DNA from: Streptomyces sp. NBC_01408
GTDB lineage: Bacteria > Actinomycetota > Actinomycetes > Streptomycetales > Streptomycetaceae
DNA length: 64,000 nucleotides
NCBI RefSeq assembly: GCF_026340255.1
Contig: NZ_JAPEPJ010000001.1
Span: forward strand, 2,039,001 to 2,103,000
Direction: 5' to 3'
Shown here piece by piece: positions 1 through 9,371 of the stretch. Position 1 is the first letter of the stretch, and every line of letters starts with the position of its first letter. Both the position numbers and the translations under genes were made by a program. Below the pieces are notes generated by a model that searched no databases, had not been told where the DNA came from, and saw nothing but the letters and a program-made list of their open reading frames with translations.

Positions 1-1105
1 CCGAGGTGTCCTGCCCGAACTGGTTGTACATCTGGACGCCGAGCATGCCCGCGCCGAAGCAGGCGAAGTAGACGGAACCCGTGCCCTGGAGGGCGTTGAA
101 GACCGGCACGATCATGCCGATCGCCAGCGCGGTCACCCAGGAGGCCTTGGTCTTCGGGTCGCGCACCGCGTACCGCAGGGTGCGCTGCATGGTCGCGCCG
201 GTCCGGCCGGCGGGCAGCAGGGACCACAGGCCGTGCTCGCCGCGGTCCTTGGCCGGCGCCGCCGCCGAGATGGTCGAGCCGTCCGGCGTGACCATCAGCT
301 TGGTGAGGCTGCGTTCCCAGAACCACAGGAGCAGGGCCAGCGCCACGAGGGTCAGCAGCAGCTGGGCCGCGGCCCGGGCGTACGCGCCCTCGCTCGCCGA
401 GTCCACCATGCCGACGGCGGTCGCGGGCGGCAGCCACCGCACCACTTCCTCGACGGGTTCCAGCCGGGCCATGCCGCCCGCCTCGAACAGGCGCTGGCTG
501 GCGAAGTTGGCCACCTGCGCGCCCACCGCGATCAGCAGGCCGCTCAGCAGGGCCAGGTCGCGCCCCTTGCGGCTGGTCAGCAGCCGCACGTTGGCCGTGG
601 CCACCGCCCGGGCGAGGGCCACGCAGACCAGCAGGAGGAGGGGGACGGCCAGGACGGCGGCCACCGTACCCGCGGCCCCGCGGGCGACCGCGATCACCGA
701 GCCGACCGCCAGGCACAGCGTGAACAGCGGGCCGATACCGACCAGCGAGGAGGACAGGAGGGCCCGTACCAGCGGACGCGGCTGGAGCGGCAGCATCACG
801 AGACGGCTCGGGTCGAGCGTCTCGTCACCGGTGGGGAAGAACAGCGGCATGAAGGCCCAGCCGAGCGCGAGGATCGCGGCCAGCAGGACGACGACCGTGC
901 CGGCGCGGGCGTGGCCGTGCAGCATGGCCATGCCGAGGGTGACGAAGAAGCCCACCACCAGGGCGAAGGCCAGCGTCGAGAAGTACACGGCCTTTCGCTT
1001 CGAGGAGCCCTTCAGGCCGTTGGCCAGCAGCGACAGCTTCAGCCGGACGAAGATCGGGGTGAGGGCCACGGGCGGTGTGCGGTGGGGCGCGGTGGCGGTC
1101 GTCAT
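1..1105 (-). CDS. ABC transporter permease (3' end outside window)
   Basis: The minus strand reads open from an ATG at 1105 to the window edge, so the C-terminus is missing. The visible ~368 residues hold several hydrophobic segments, for example around the runs LALVVGFFVTLGMAML and LLLTLVALALLLWFW, with short basic loops, as expected of the membrane subunit of an ABC exporter of unknown substrate. The start codon overlaps the stop of the upstream ATPase gene as ATGA, so the two are translationally coupled and should form one transporter. Substrate cannot be told from the sequence. Confidence 0.8.
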   Translation of the reverse strand, partial: MTTATAPHRTPPVALTPIFVRLKLSLLANGLKGSSKRKAVYFSTLAFALVVGFFVTLGMAMLHGHARAGTVVVLLAAILALGWAFMPLFFPTGDETLDPSRLVMLPLQPRPLVRALLSSSLVGIGPLFTLCLAVGSVIAVARGAAGTVAAVLAVPLLLLVCVALARAVATANVRLLTSRKGRDLALLSGLLIAVGAQVANFASQRLFEAGGMARLEPVEEVVRWLPPATAVGMVDSASEGAYARAAAQLLLTLVALALLLWFWERSLTKLMVTPDGSTISAAAPAKDRGEHGLWSLLPAGRTGATMQRTLRYAVRDPKTKASWVTALAIGMIVPVFNALQGTGSVYFACFGAGMLGVQMYNQFGQDTS

Positions 1106-1935
1106 GACTTCGCCGCCCCGCCGAGCCAGTCCAGCGAGTCGCCCGCCGCGTCGCGCCCGTGGGCGCCGACCAGTTCGAGGAAGGCGGCCTGCAGGGTGGG
1201 CGCGGTGCCCCGTACGTCGGCCAGCGGGCCGGCGGCGCGGATCCGGCCGGCGGCCATGACGGCCACCCAGTCGCACAGGGACTCGACGAGCTCCATGACG
1301 TGGGAGGAGAACACGACCGTGGCACCGGAGGCGGTGTAACGTTCCAGCACCCCGCGGATGGTCTGGGCCGACACCGGGTCGACCCCCTCGAACGGCTCGT
1401 CCAGGAAGAGGACTTCGGGGTTGTGCAGCAGGGCGGCGGCCAGGCCGATCTTCTTCCGCATGCCCGTCGAGTAGTCCACGACCAGCTTGTTCTGCGAGCC
1501 CGCGAGGTCGAGGACCTCCAGCAGCTGCGTGGCCCGCTTGTCGGTCTCCTCGCCCGGCAGGCCGCGCAGGCGCCCCATGTAGCCGAGGAGTTCGCGCCCC
1601 GACAGCCGCTCGAAGAGCCGCAGCCCCTCCGGCAGCACGCCGATCCGGGACTTCACCCGCACCGGGTCGGCCCACACGTCGTGTCCGGCGACCAGGACCC
1701 GGCCCATGTCCGGGCGCAGGAGTCCGGTCACCATCGACAGGGTCGTCGTCTTGCCCGCGCCGTTCGGACCGACCAGGCCGATGAACTTGCCCGCGGGCAG
1801 GTCCAGATCGATCCCGGCGACGGCCACCTGCTCCCCGAAGCGCTTCCACAGACCTTCCACCCGCACGGCGGACGGCACGGATCGCGCGCCACCCGTTCCG
1901 TACGCCCCACCCGTCGCATCACCCTGGTCCGGCAT
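1102..1935 (-). CDS. ABC transporter ATP-binding protein
   Basis: ATPase subunit of an ABC-2 type exporter. Visible motifs are Walker A GPNGAGKTTT, the Q-loop region, the signature YSTGMRKKIGLAAALL and Walker B VLFLDEP followed by the H-loop in VFSSHVMELVE. The start is placed at the ATG of MPDQGDATGG, because an AGAGGCAG-like ribosome site lies before it; a longer frame opens about 100 bases further upstream but its extra residues look non-coding. Length 277 aa fits the family. It overlaps the permease gene by four bases. Confidence 0.9.
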   Translation of the reverse strand: MPDQGDATGGAYGTGGARSVPSAVRVEGLWKRFGEQVAVAGIDLDLPAGKFIGLVGPNGAGKTTTLSMVTGLLRPDMGRVLVAGHDVWADPVRVKSRIGVLPEGLRLFERLSGRELLGYMGRLRGLPGEETDKRATQLLEVLDLAGSQNKLVVDYSTGMRKKIGLAAALLHNPEVLFLDEPFEGVDPVSAQTIRGVLERYTASGATVVFSSHVMELVESLCDWVAVMAAGRIRAAGPLADVRGTAPTLQAAFLELVGAHGRDAAGDSLDWLGGAAKS

Positions 1936-2083
1936 GCGCCTGCCTCTCGTTCCGTCCCCGTTGGTCGTTCTTTCCTCACCATAGGAGGACCGGGAAGGGC
2001 CTGGGCAGTTACGTATGTCATGAACTTGCCGGTACAAACGGCGTGGTGGCGTGGTGGCGTGGTCGCGGGTTCGGACGGCGTGG

Positions 2084-2770
2084 TCACGCCCCCTTGCGGG
2101 TCCGGGCCGCCGCCGCCTCGCGTCCGCACGAGTACGCGAGGGCGTCGATCAGCTCCTCCGTGTCCGGCAGCCACCGGTTCGCCGGCGTGGGCCGCCGCGC
2201 CCACTGGACCGATCCCCGGCCGCCGAAGCGGGTGGGCGGGGCGGCCACGTACTCGCCCTCGCCGCGCGCGGCCAGGTCGATGGTGGAGGGGGACCAGCCG
2301 AGCTTGCGCACCAGGTCCGCGATCTTCGCCCCGGCGCCCGGCAGGACGAAGAACAGCATCCGGTGATCGGGGGTGAGGGCCACCGGTCCGATGGTGCGCT
2401 GCATCCGCTCCAGCCGGGCCAGGGCCAGGAACCCCGCGGAGTCCGGGACGTCGAGCGCGTCGAAGGTCCGGCCCGTCGGCATCAGGATCGAGGCCTCGGG
2501 GTGCTTCGCCCACACCCGCCGGACCTGCACCGCGCTGCCGGTGGCGAGCGTCGCCCAGTCCTTGACGGCCGGGTGCGCGCCCGGCGCCGGGCAGTCCGCG
2601 GCCCCGCAGGAGCACAGCTCGCGCCCGTCCGCCACCTCCAGCCAGGTGCCGGCGAAGACGTCCCAGTGCCGTTCTTCCGCGTACCGCACGGCATGGTCCA
2701 GCAGCTGCTCGCCGCGCTGCTTGGGGATGGGTGCGGTCTCCGTGACTCCGATGGTCTCTTCCACGCCCAT
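2084..2770 (-). CDS. Small prim-pol domain protein (bifunctional DNA primase/polymerase-like)
   Basis: A 228-aa protein starting MGVEETIGVTE that resembles the N-terminal prim-pol fold proteins common as single-domain proteins in Streptomyces. It carries an HWDVFAGTWLE stretch, a cysteine cluster (CSCGAADC) and the AVKDWATLATG and PDSAGFLALARLE stretches near where prim-pol proteins have their catalytic acids. No helicase domain follows, so a replication role is doubtful; the function of these stand-alone versions is unknown. An ATG six codons upstream is possible. It diverges from the NsdA-like gene; the 214 bases between them must hold both promoters. Confidence 0.65.
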   Translation of the reverse strand: MGVEETIGVTETAPIPKQRGEQLLDHAVRYAEERHWDVFAGTWLEVADGRELCSCGAADCPAPGAHPAVKDWATLATGSAVQVRRVWAKHPEASILMPTGRTFDALDVPDSAGFLALARLERMQRTIGPVALTPDHRMLFFVLPGAGAKIADLVRKLGWSPSTIDLAARGEGEYVAAPPTRFGGRGSVQWARRPTPANRWLPDTEELIDALAYSCGREAAAARTRKGA

Positions 2771-2984
2771 CACAACTATCCGGGTCACCGGGGGTTACGG
2801 GCGTAAACCAGCCGGTGGAAGGAGCATCGATCCTGCATACGGGGCGCACGGATGCACGTGCGGGGGCGCGTGGGAGGCCGGGGCGCCGGAGTTGGGTAGC
2901 GACACCACGCAGAGCGGAAGATTCTCCGCACATCAGGCGGGAAGTGATCATTCGAAGGATCACCCGCGGCCACAGGGGGTTTTC

Positions 2985-4367
2985 ATGGCAGCCAGGCCTC
3001 TCGTCGCCCGCCAGCCGAACGAACGGCTGCAGGCGCTCATCCAGGAAGCCGGGTGCTCCAATGCCGGGCTCGCCCGGCGGGTCAACATGTGCGGGGCCGA
3101 ACACGGTCTCGATCTCCGCTACGACAAGACCTCCGTGGCCCGCTGGCTGCGCGGACAGCAGCCGCGCGGCCGGGCGCCCGGCATCATCGCCGAGGCCCTC
3201 GGCCGCAAACTCGGCCGGACCGTCACCATCGACGAGATCGGCATGGCCAACGGCAAGAACCTCGCCTCCGGCGTCGGCCTGCAGTTCTCCCCGACCGTCA
3301 TCGGCGCCATCGAGCAGGTCTGCGAGCTGTGGCGCAGCGACGTGGGCCGCCGCGACTTCCTGGCGGGCTCCAGCGTGGCCGCCTCGGCACTGGTCGAGCC
3401 CAGCCGCGACTGGCTGATCACCGGGGCCGACGCGCAGGTGGCGCGCAGCGGCGGCTCCCGGGTCGGGATGTCCGACGTGGAGGCGGTACGGGCCACCACG
3501 GAGGCCCTCACCGAACTCGACCACCGCTTCGGCAGCGGGCACGTACGGCCCGTGGTCGTGCACTACCTCAACTCCGTGGTGTCCGGGCTGATCGGCGGCT
3601 CCTACCGGGAGCCGGTGGGCCGGGCGCTGTTCGCGGCCGTGGCCCGGCTCACCGAGCTCGCGGGGTACATGGCCGTGGACACCGGCCAGCCCGGGCTGGC
3701 GCAGCGGTACTACATCCAGGCGCTGCGCCTGGCGCAGGCGGCCGGGGACCGCGCGTACGGGGGCTACGTGCTCGCGGCGTCCATGAGCCACCTCGCCGCC
3801 GAGCTGGGCAACCCGAGAGAGATCGCGCAGCTGGCGCGGGCCGCGCAGGAGGGCACCCGCGGGCAGGTCACCCCGCGGGTGGAGGCGATGTTCTACGCCG
3901 CCGAAGCGCGCGGGCACGCGCTGCTCGGGGACTCCAGGGCCGCGGCGGTGCTGTCCTCGCGGGCGGTGACCGCGCTGGAACGGGCCGAACCGGAGTCGGG
4001 CGACGACCCGGTGTGGATCCGGCACTTCAACGAGGCGTACCTCGCGGACGAACTGGCCCACTGCCACCGGGACCTGGGCCAGGCGGACGAGGCGGGCAGG
4101 CGGGCGGAGGAGGCCCTGCGGAGCCTCCCTGCGGGCAAGGCGCGCCGCCGGGCCATCGGGCTGCTGCTGCTGGCGGCGGCGCAGGTCCAGCAGCGGGAGG
4201 TGGAACAGGCCTGCCAGACGGCCACGCAGGCCGCGGACCTGCTGGAGGGGCTCCGCTCGAACCGCGGCACGGAGTACCTGGCGGACTTCCGGCTGCGGCT
4301 GGAGCCGTACCGGGAGGAGGCGGCGGTCCGGGAGTTCGGGGCGCGGCTGGAGGCGCGGGCGGCGTAG
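2985..4367 (+). CDS. NsdA-like TPR transcriptional regulator
   Basis: A 460-aa protein beginning MAARPLVARQPNERLQAL, with an N-terminal helix-turn-helix-like region (residues ~10-70) and a long alpha-helical TPR-type C-terminal part (~160-440). It strongly resembles the Streptomyces NsdA family, whose founding member negatively affects sporulation and antibiotic production. Streptomyces have several close paralogues, so orthology to nsdA itself is not claimed. The start follows CAGGGGG at 2973 with good spacing. Downstream synteny is interrupted by the TnpB-related element. Confidence 0.8.
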   Translation: MAARPLVARQPNERLQALIQEAGCSNAGLARRVNMCGAEHGLDLRYDKTSVARWLRGQQPRGRAPGIIAEALGRKLGRTVTIDEIGMANGKNLASGVGLQFSPTVIGAIEQVCELWRSDVGRRDFLAGSSVAASALVEPSRDWLITGADAQVARSGGSRVGMSDVEAVRATTEALTELDHRFGSGHVRPVVVHYLNSVVSGLIGGSYREPVGRALFAAVARLTELAGYMAVDTGQPGLAQRYYIQALRLAQAAGDRAYGGYVLAASMSHLAAELGNPREIAQLARAAQEGTRGQVTPRVEAMFYAAEARGHALLGDSRAAAVLSSRAVTALERAEPESGDDPVWIRHFNEAYLADELAHCHRDLGQADEAGRRAEEALRSLPAGKARRRAIGLLLLAAAQVQQREVEQACQTATQAADLLEGLRSNRGTEYLADFRLRLEPYREEAAVREFGARLEARAA

Positions 4368-4392
4368 CTGTTGATTCGGTTGTTGGTGGCTA

Positions 4393-6201
4393 TTGGCCAT
4401 CGGACATCTCGTATGAGTGAACGGGCAGGGTCGCAAGCACGCGAATGTCGGTGGAGACGTCATCGTTGGTGGAGGCCGTAAGAACTGCTGTGCGGGTTGG
4501 GGAGGGGTGTGCTGGTGGCGCGTGATGGGGGTCGTCGGAAACAGGCACTGCGGACGCTGGCTGATCCGTTCGTCGTGTCGGCGCCCTCAGGTGCGCGTAT
4601 CCGGGATCGCCTGCACCTGTCCACCCCTGATGCCGAGGTCTTGTGGATTGTTGGTGGGCATCTCGGCCAGCACGCCCGGGCTGATCTTGCTGAGCGGGTG
4701 CGGATCGGGGTGGTGCCGGCGAAGCGCAATGGGCGGGCGGAACGCAAACGCGCGCTGACGACGGTGTCATCGTCGCGGTGGGCGGGTGCCATGACCCGGG
4801 CCAGTGAGGACCAGTATCAGCTCAGTGCGCGGTGCTTGTTCGATGACCGGGCCTCTCTCCGCCGGGTCATAGCAAAGATCGGTAAGCGTCTGGCGGTGCC
4901 GTGCGGTCGGCGCTTGGGAGGTGTTCTCGGGTACCCGGACCGGGCCGAGCGAGCGCAGAAGCAGCGCCGGTTACAGGTACTCACCGCACCCTTGGCCGAG
5001 GTGGAGCGGCGGATCGAGGCGGGGCGTCCGGCGATCGTGGTCGGCGGTCACCGACTCGCGAAAAACCGGCACCATCTCGCCGCTGCCGGTCTGACCGAAA
5101 CCGAGTGGCGGGAGCGGTGGGACGCGCAACGGATGTTCCTCACGGCCGACGGGGAGTCGGGGGCGCCGTACGGGAACTACACGATCAGCGTGGACCCGGC
5201 CGAAGGCACGGTCACGTTTGTACTGCCCGAACCTCTGCGGCACCTCGCCAACGCCCCACGCGGCCGCTACCGGCTCGCCTGCGCCGTCACGTTCAACCAC
5301 CGCCGCGAAGAGTGGCTGGACCGGGCCACAGCCAACCGGGCCGTTCGCTACGACATCGTGTGCGACCCCGAACGCGGCCGCTGGTACCTCGATGCTTCGT
5401 GGTCCACCCCGAAGACAGCGCTGCCTACACCCGTCGAGCTGGTTGCCACGGGTGTCCGGCTACTGGCTGTGGACCTCAATGCAGACCACCTCGCCGCCTG
5501 CGTCGTAGACGCGCACGGCAACCCGGTCGGTGAGCCCTTCACCGTGCCCACCGACCTGAGCGGGTCCGCATCCCGGCGCGACGGGCGCCTGCGGGCCGCG
5601 ATCACGGAACTGATCAACCTCGCCGAGACGAACGGCTGCGCCGGTCTGGCGATTGAGAACCTCGGCTTCGCCGACGCCCGCGCTACGGGCCGCGAGACGA
5701 TGGGCCGGGGCAAACGCGGCAGGACGTTCCGCCGCACTGTCGCCGGTCTGCCCACAGCGCGCTTCCGGGAACGGCTGCGCGGTATGGCCCACCATGCCGG
5801 CCTCGTCGTCGTGGCGGTCGATCCCGCCTACACCTCCCGCTGGGGAGCCCAGTACTGGGAGCAGCCGCTGCAGCAGCAGGCGAAGACCGTCGACGTCACC
5901 GGCCACCATGCGGCCGCCGTGGCGATCGGCAGGCGCGCCCTCGGACACGGGATACGGCGTCGGCCAGGTGTGACCGCAGACGACCAGAGGATCGTGGCGC
6001 GGAGAGCTACCGGCCAGACCGTCCCCCGCCCGAGGGCACGCGGGAACGCGAGCCCGCCAAGGACCACAGGCACGCCCCACCAGGGCACCAAGACCTGCCG
6101 GGGCCGAAGCGGTCAACTCGTGATGTTCCCTGTCTCCAAGACCGTTCGGGAGACAACCGGGCACAGCCCGGGCCACGGTGATTCGGCCGACATTGGCCAT
6201 C
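4393..6201 (+). mobile_element. TnpB-related (IS200/IS605-like) element, boundaries inferred
   Basis: A segment with one tnpB-like gene and no tnpA, lying between the NsdA-like gene and the next gene. The decamer ATTGGCCATC occurs at 4393-4402 and again at 6192-6201, bracketing it. Two hairpins lie just inside the right boundary. IS200/IS605 elements do not make target duplications, so the decamer pair may be part of the element ends, a residual transposon-associated motif, or chance. Base composition near the left end is less GC-rich than the neighbouring genes. Confidence 0.5.
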
Positions 6202-6209
6202 AACCATAG
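4515..6209 (+). CDS. TnpB-related protein, RuvC-like nuclease fold, atypical active site
   Basis: About 564 aa from a GTG start with GGGGAGGGG seven bases upstream; a TTG at 4497 is another in-frame start. RuvC-I is visible as [16 protein letters not shown] (Asp) and RuvC-II as GLAIENLGF (Glu). Where canonical TnpB has a CxxC zinc finger and then a DxNAA motif, this protein has [10 protein letters not shown] and [15 protein letters not shown], so the finger cysteines and third acidic residue are absent. It belongs to the long TnpB-related group in actinobacteria; guide-RNA-directed cleavage is unproven. A peptide MSVETSSLVEAVRTAV in another frame from 4445 may be the lost original N-terminus, see findings. 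Confidence 0.75.
   Translation: MARDGGRRKQALRTLADPFVVSAPSGARIRDRLHLSTPDAEVLWIVGGHLGQHARADLAERVRIGVVPAKRNGRAERKRALTTVSSSRWAGAMTRASEDQYQLSARCLFDDRASLRRVIAKIGKRLAVPCGRRLGGVLGYPDRAERAQKQRRLQVLTAPLAEVERRIEAGRPAIVVGGHRLAKNRHHLAAAGLTETEWRERWDAQRMFLTADGESGAPYGNYTISVDPAEGTVTFVLPEPLRHLANAPRGRYRLACAVTFNHRREEWLDRATANRAVRYDIVCDPERGRWYLDASWSTPKTALPTPVELVATGVRLLAVDLNADHLAACVVDAHGNPVGEPFTVPTDLSGSASRRDGRLRAAITELINLAETNGCAGLAIENLGFADARATGRETMGRGKRGRTFRRTVAGLPTARFRERLRGMAHHAGLVVVAVDPAYTSRWGAQYWEQPLQQQAKTVDVTGHHAAAVAIGRRALGHGIRRRPGVTADDQRIVARRATGQTVPRPRARGNASPPRTTGTPHQGTKTCRGRSGQLVMFPVSKTVRETTGHSPGHGDSADIGHQP
6131..6171 (+). other. Two hairpins at the 3' end of the tnpB-like gene
   Basis: TGTCTCC (6131-6137) pairs with GGAGACA (6149-6155), and CCGGGC (6157-6162) pairs with GCCCGG (6166-6171) over a three-base loop. 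In TnpB systems the guide RNA scaffold comes from this position, the gene end plus right element end, so these are candidate scaffold stems. They lie within the coding frame, which runs on to 6209. Confidence 0.45.
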
Positions 6210-6267
6210 GAACGGTAGCGTGAGCCGACGGTTCCGTAGGTTCGGGCAAGTCGGAGAGGGAGTCCCG

Positions 6268-7791
6268 GTGACGGAGAACGGACAGGGGGGTGCGCCCCAG
6301 TCGGGTGCCCCGTGGGGTCCGGACCCGGCGCAGCCGGATCCGGCGCCCGGTTACCCGGAACACCCCGCGCAGCCGGGGCAGCAGCAGGAGTACGGCTACC
6401 CGGGGCAGCAGGGGCAGCAGGCGCAGATGGGCCAGCCCGTGAACCCGGGGCAGCCCGTGAACCCGGGGCAGGCGGGGCAGGCGGGGCAGGCGGGGCAGCC
6501 GGTGAGTCCGGGGCAGGCGTACGGGCAGCCGGGGCCGCAGCCACAGCCCGGGCAGGCGTACGGGCAGCCGCAGCCGGGGCCCGCTTACGGGTATCCGCAG
6601 CCGCAGGTGGGGCAGGCGGGGCCCGCGTACGGGTACCCGCAGCCGCAGGCCGTGCCCGGGCATGTGGTGGGGCCGGGGTACGAGGGGCCGGGGGATCCGC
6701 ACGGGTACGGGTACCCGCCGCTGCCCGAGGCCGTCACCCAGTACATTCCGCCCGTGCCGGCGGCTCCGGCTCATGGTGAGGCGGCGACGCAGTACATTCC
6801 GCCCGTGCCGGCGGCTCCGGCTCATGGTGAGGCGACGACGCAGTACATTCCGCCCGTGCCCGCGGCTCCGGACCACGGTGAGGCGGCGACGCAGTACATC
6901 GCGCCCGTGCCCGCCGCCGAGTTCGACGGGCTTTTCCGCAGCAGCGGCGGCCCTGACGACGGTTCCGCCGGGCACACGCAGCAGTTGCCGCCCGTCCAGG
7001 AGCCGGTGCTGCGTCAGCCCCCGCCGCGGCCCTATCCGCCGCGAGCGCAGGGCCCCGTACCGCACCCGCAGGCACAGCACCCGCACGCACAGCACCCGCA
7101 CCAGCCGCAGCCCCGGTACGCGCCGCCCCCGCCGCCGGAGGCCCCGCGCAAGGTGTCGCCCGCGATCATCGCCGCGGTCGTCATCGGGCTGGCCGTCGTC
7201 GGGCTCGGCGTCGGCTCGCTGCTCGGGAACGGCAAGCCGCAGAACAACGACCCGGGCGCGGTGCCCTCCGAACCCGCCGCGAGCGTCGGCGGCTCCGCGG
7301 CGCCCGGCGGCGAGGCCCCCGTGGACCCGGCCCGTCCGCAGGCCGTCCAACTGGACAAGCTCCTCGCGGACAGCAACGACAGCCGGGCCTCGGTGATCAA
7401 GGCCGTGGAGGACATCAAGAGCTGCAAGAACCTCGACGGTGCGGCCGGTGACCTGCGGGCCGCGGCCCGCCAGCGCGAGGAGCTCGTGACCCGGCTCCAG
7501 GAGCTGAAGCTGGACAAGCTCCCCGACCACGCGAAACTGTCCGCCGCCCTCACCAAGGCCTGGGAGTCCTCCGCGTCCGCCGACACCAGCTACGCGGCGT
7601 GGGCGGACGACGTGGGCGACGACAAGGGCGACAAGGGCTGCAAGGACGGCAAGGCCAAGGCCACCGACAACGCCGCCGCGGGCAACAAGGCGAGCGGTGA
7701 GGCGACGAAGGCCAAGGAGTCGGCGGCGGCCATGTGGAACACGATCGCCGCCAAGTACGGCCTCACCAAGCGGGACAAGGCGCAGCTGTGA
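6268..7791 (+). CDS. Proline/glutamine-rich single-pass membrane protein
   Basis: A 507-aa protein from a GTG with GGAGAGGGA upstream. Residues ~20-155 are low-complexity P/G/Q repeats ([15 protein letters not shown]), then four copies of a [11 protein letters not shown] unit (6741-6910), a further proline-rich stretch, one membrane segment ([17 protein letters not shown]) and a charged, helical ~180-aa extracellular part. The topology suggests a cytoplasmic disordered tail and an outer domain. Function unknown. It converges on the lipoprotein gene across a long palindrome. Confidence 0.8.
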   Translation: MTENGQGGAPQSGAPWGPDPAQPDPAPGYPEHPAQPGQQQEYGYPGQQGQQAQMGQPVNPGQPVNPGQAGQAGQAGQPVSPGQAYGQPGPQPQPGQAYGQPQPGPAYGYPQPQVGQAGPAYGYPQPQAVPGHVVGPGYEGPGDPHGYGYPPLPEAVTQYIPPVPAAPAHGEAATQYIPPVPAAPAHGEATTQYIPPVPAAPDHGEAATQYIAPVPAAEFDGLFRSSGGPDDGSAGHTQQLPPVQEPVLRQPPPRPYPPRAQGPVPHPQAQHPHAQHPHQPQPRYAPPPPPEAPRKVSPAIIAAVVIGLAVVGLGVGSLLGNGKPQNNDPGAVPSEPAASVGGSAAPGGEAPVDPARPQAVQLDKLLADSNDSRASVIKAVEDIKSCKNLDGAAGDLRAAARQREELVTRLQELKLDKLPDHAKLSAALTKAWESSASADTSYAAWADDVGDDKGDKGCKDGKAKATDNAAAGNKASGEATKAKESAAAMWNTIAAKYGLTKRDKAQL

Positions 7792-7831
7792 GCGGCGCTC
7801 TCCCCGACGGGACCGGGGTCCCGGGCGGCCG

Positions 7832-7904
7832 CTAGTGCTGTGACCGGAAAGGTTTGCCGCACCGGACGACGCGACCCGGCAAACCTTTCCGGCCACAGCA
7901 CTAG
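7832..7904. terminator. Long CTAG-bounded palindrome between convergent genes
   Basis: A 28-base arm (7832-7859) is repeated in inverse at 7877-7904 with one mismatch (A7843 against C) and a 17-base loop. Both ends are CTAG. The right arm ends four bases before the stop codon of the minus-strand lipoprotein gene and the left arm begins 40 bases after the plus-strand stop, so it can act as a two-way terminator. There is no U-tract, as is usual in Streptomyces. Confidence 0.85.
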
Positions 7905-7908
7905 GGCG

Positions 7909-9237
7909 TCAGGCGGCGCGGGGGGCCTGTTCCAGGGTCGGGGTCATGTCCAGGGGCTGCTCGCCGGGCTGCGCCACGAGGCGGCCGTCCTGGACGATCT
8001 GGAAGGTGACCTGGCCGTTGACGATGCGGGGGAAGCCGGCCACGGCGCGCATGTCCTGGTAGCGCCAGCTCAGGTCCGGGGTGAGGCCGCCGGTGCTGAC
8101 CGCCTGCGACTGGTTGAGCAGACGTCCGACCTTGCGGGCGGTGATGTCCTCGTCCGCCTTGATGCGCTTCACGATCTCGCTCAGGACGGTGTAGGCGATC
8201 CAGGTGGTCTGCGCCCCGCTGTCGTCCGGGTCGAGGGTGTCGTCGCCGAAGGCGTGGTCGGCGATCACCTTCCGCATCGGCTCCCACAGCGGATCGGAGG
8301 ACACCGGGTACCAGCTGGTGAGGTACGCGCCCTCGAAGGGGCTCTCCCGGCCGCCGGTGCGGTCGACCAGGGACTGGCTGACGCTGCCCAGGACAGAGGA
8401 GATCTGCGGGTTCTTGCGCTGGGTGTCGATGCGGCGGAAGGCGTCGAAGAAGGTCTCGGTGCGCTCGCCCAGCACGGCGCTCACGCAGCCCCTCTCCTTC
8501 TCCTTTTCCTTCGCTTCCTTCGCTTCCTTGGAGTCCTTGGGGTCCTTGCCGCCCGAGGTGTTGGCGAGGGCCTCGCGGGCCTGCGGGGTGAAGTCCGCGG
8601 AGTCCTCGGCCGCCCGGATGTCGTTGGCCTCGGCCACCTTGTTGGCCTTCAGCCCGGCGTTGAGCAGGACCGGCAGGGAGTCGCCGGCGAGGGTGTCCGG
8701 GCGGACCAGGGCCACCTGGGTGCAGGCCTTGCCCAGCTGGTGTCCGGAGCCTGCGAGGAGGACGGGCTGGCCGCCGTTGACGGGGTAGGAGAGCGTGGAC
8801 TGGAACTCCTCCGAGGAGACCCCGTACCCGCCGATGAAGGGGATGCCCTCGGCCTCCAGCGGGGCCATGAAGGCGCGGCCGTGCTGGCTGTAGGAGCCGA
8901 CGACGGCGACGGCCTTCTCGGCTATCGCCTTGCGCGCGCAGTCGGCGGCGCCGGTCGGCGTGTTCTTCTCGTTGCAGGTCAGCACGCGCAGCTTGCGGCC
9001 GTTGATGCCGCCCTTGGAGTTGACCCACCGTTCGTAGGCCTTCGCCATGCCGGGCATACCGGGCATGTTGGTCGCCTTGGTCTGCTCCGGGGCGAAGGTC
9101 ATGACGGTGATGGTGTCCCCGGAGCCCTCCGAACCCCCGGGGAGCGCCCCGCACCCGGCGACGAGACAGGCACCCACTGCCGTGGCCACGAGGGTGCGGG
9201 AGAGGGATGCTGCGCGGCGCGACATGGTCATGTCCAT
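7909..9237 (-). CDS. Branched-chain-amino-acid-type substrate-binding lipoprotein
   Basis: A 442-aa secreted lipoprotein: a basic N-terminus, hydrophobic core and lipobox LVAGC near residue 30, then a periplasmic-binding-protein type I fold of the LivJ/ABC-branched-chain type (WVNSKGGINGRKLRVL, VVGSYSQHG, IPFIGGYG). A lysine/glutamate-rich insert (KDSKEAKEAKEKEKERG) interrupts the middle. No permease or ATPase genes lie beside it, so it may be a sensor or use a distant transporter. MTMSRRAA two codons, or MSRRAA four codons, downstream could be the real start. Confidence 0.75.
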   Translation of the reverse strand: MDMTMSRRAASLSRTLVATAVGACLVAGCGALPGGSEGSGDTITVMTFAPEQTKATNMPGMPGMAKAYERWVNSKGGINGRKLRVLTCNEKNTPTGAADCARKAIAEKAVAVVGSYSQHGRAFMAPLEAEGIPFIGGYGVSSEEFQSTLSYPVNGGQPVLLAGSGHQLGKACTQVALVRPDTLAGDSLPVLLNAGLKANKVAEANDIRAAEDSADFTPQAREALANTSGGKDPKDSKEAKEAKEKEKERGCVSAVLGERTETFFDAFRRIDTQRKNPQISSVLGSVSQSLVDRTGGRESPFEGAYLTSWYPVSSDPLWEPMRKVIADHAFGDDTLDPDDSGAQTTWIAYTVLSEIVKRIKADEDITARKVGRLLNQSQAVSTGGLTPDLSWRYQDMRAVAGFPRIVNGQVTFQIVQDGRLVAQPGEQPLDMTPTLEQAPRAA

Positions 9238-9371
9238 GCACCATTCCGCTCCGGAGGTAACTCAAGTGTGAGATGGACACAACATCGGGTGACGCCCAGG
9301 TGAATTACGGGGGTGTCACGCGCACACAGCCGCTTCAAGATCGTGACCAGCGGGAACGTACGATCGAAAGC

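Noticed and set aside
2040..2065. GGTGGCGT short tandem repeat upstream of the ABC ATPase gene
   Set aside because: Too short to interpret; possible simple slippage.
1728..4463. 911-codon minus-strand open frame opposite the NsdA-like gene
   Set aside because: Low-complexity Arg/Pro/Gly translation and no domain; the plus-strand frame has family similarity and a good ribosome site.
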